From the NCBI GenBank assembly GCA_023452965.1, contig JAEXUU010000460.1, positions 1-5,832 of the forward strand: DNA of 5,832 bases, read 5' to 3'. This document shows, in pieces, positions 5,695-5,832 of this stretch (the stretch's first letter is position 1; each line of letters opens with the position of its first letter). Under the pieces are notes generated by a model. The model saw only the letters and a program-made list of their open reading frames with translations, made no database searches and was not told the DNA's origin. The stretch comes from Pseudomonadota bacterium. Lineage in GTDB: Bacteria > Pseudomonadota > Alphaproteobacteria > Rhizobiales > Beijerinckiaceae. Both the position numbers and the translations under genes were made by a program.

Positions 5695-5806
5695 GTCATC
5701 CCGGACAAGCCGCGGAGCGGCGCCGATCCGGGATCCATTCCGGAGCCTCTCAGATAACGGTTCCGGAATGGGTCCCGGGTCTGCGCTTCGCTCCGCCCGG
5801 GACGAC
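5695..5806. repeat. Intergenic imperfect inverted repeat, REP/MITE-like
   Basis: The last 200 bp hold no convincing gene and are dominated by this element. Two halves of about 55 bp are inverted copies of each other: GTCATCCCGGAC (from 5695) mirrors the strand-reversed GTCGTCCCGGGC (ending 5806). The inner part, 5726-5747, pairs with 5759-5780 in a continuous 22-bp stem (three G-T wobbles) around an 11-nt loop, TCTCAGATAAC. The GC-rich halves with GGATCCATTCCGGA-type cores resemble multi-copy intergenic repeats I recall from Hyphomicrobiales genomes. It carries no transposase. On transcripts it would form a large hairpin and could limit read-through or stabilise RNA ends. Confidence 0.7.
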
Positions 5807-5832
5807 TGAGCATTCATGATGCAGGTCGATGC

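Noticed and set aside
5594..5819. Short plus-strand frames in the right-hand intergenic region
   Set aside because: They run through the inverted repeats and the antisense of the gtrA start, with no ribosome site; the DNA pattern is explained by the repeat element.

Overview
The window is about 5.8 kb of high-GC DNA with alphaproteobacterial character, most likely Hyphomicrobiales (Bosea-, Methylobacterium- or Bradyrhizobium-like). The pointers are codon and base composition, a tripartite-tricarboxylate (Bug-type) binding protein beside an aromatic-acid ring-cleavage gene, and a CCCGG-rich inverted intergenic repeat of the kind I associate with that order. The genus is a guess. The window holds one partial and six complete protein genes. 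I see no tRNA, rRNA, CRISPR array, transposase or phage gene.

Left region (1-2315): a catabolic module. A minus-strand pair, probably one operon, encodes a GalB-like PIG-L-family 4-oxalomesaconate hydratase (457-1176). After a 49-nt gap comes a Bug-type periplasmic binding protein (407 down to 1, cut by the window edge). A LysR-type regulator (1332-2315) is divergent from the pair. The 155-bp space between them holds two dyads with 11-nt geometry, placed as expected for LysR control of the catabolic operon. The likely job is uptake and degradation of an aromatic acid through the gallate or protocatechuate 4,5-cleavage route; the ring-cleavage genes would lie outside the window.

Middle region (2316-4494): a GC-rich hairpin separates the regulator from a convergent gene for a small exported protein of unknown function with four mature-part cysteines (2350-2847, minus). 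A 178-bp stretch follows (2848-3025) in which I see no gene and no clear promoter. Then comes a complete cyclopropane-fatty-acid synthase family gene (3026-4282, minus) with all expected active-site residues. The 212-bp divergent region beyond it holds a long bulged dyad, a short palindrome and a 9-bp direct repeat.

Right region (4495-5832): a small SAM-dependent methyltransferase of unknown substrate (plus) abuts tail-to-tail, with no spacer, a four-helix GtrA-family membrane protein (minus). The GtrA start codon lies inside a perfect 14-bp inverted repeat. The last 200 bp have no gene and are dominated by a 112-bp imperfect inverted repeat.

Most of the window is ordinary accessory-metabolism and envelope coding sequence. 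I see no clear sign of an undescribed multi-gene system. The parts most worth a second look are non-coding: the two-site regulator/operon control region, the hairpin over the GtrA start, and the terminal repeat.
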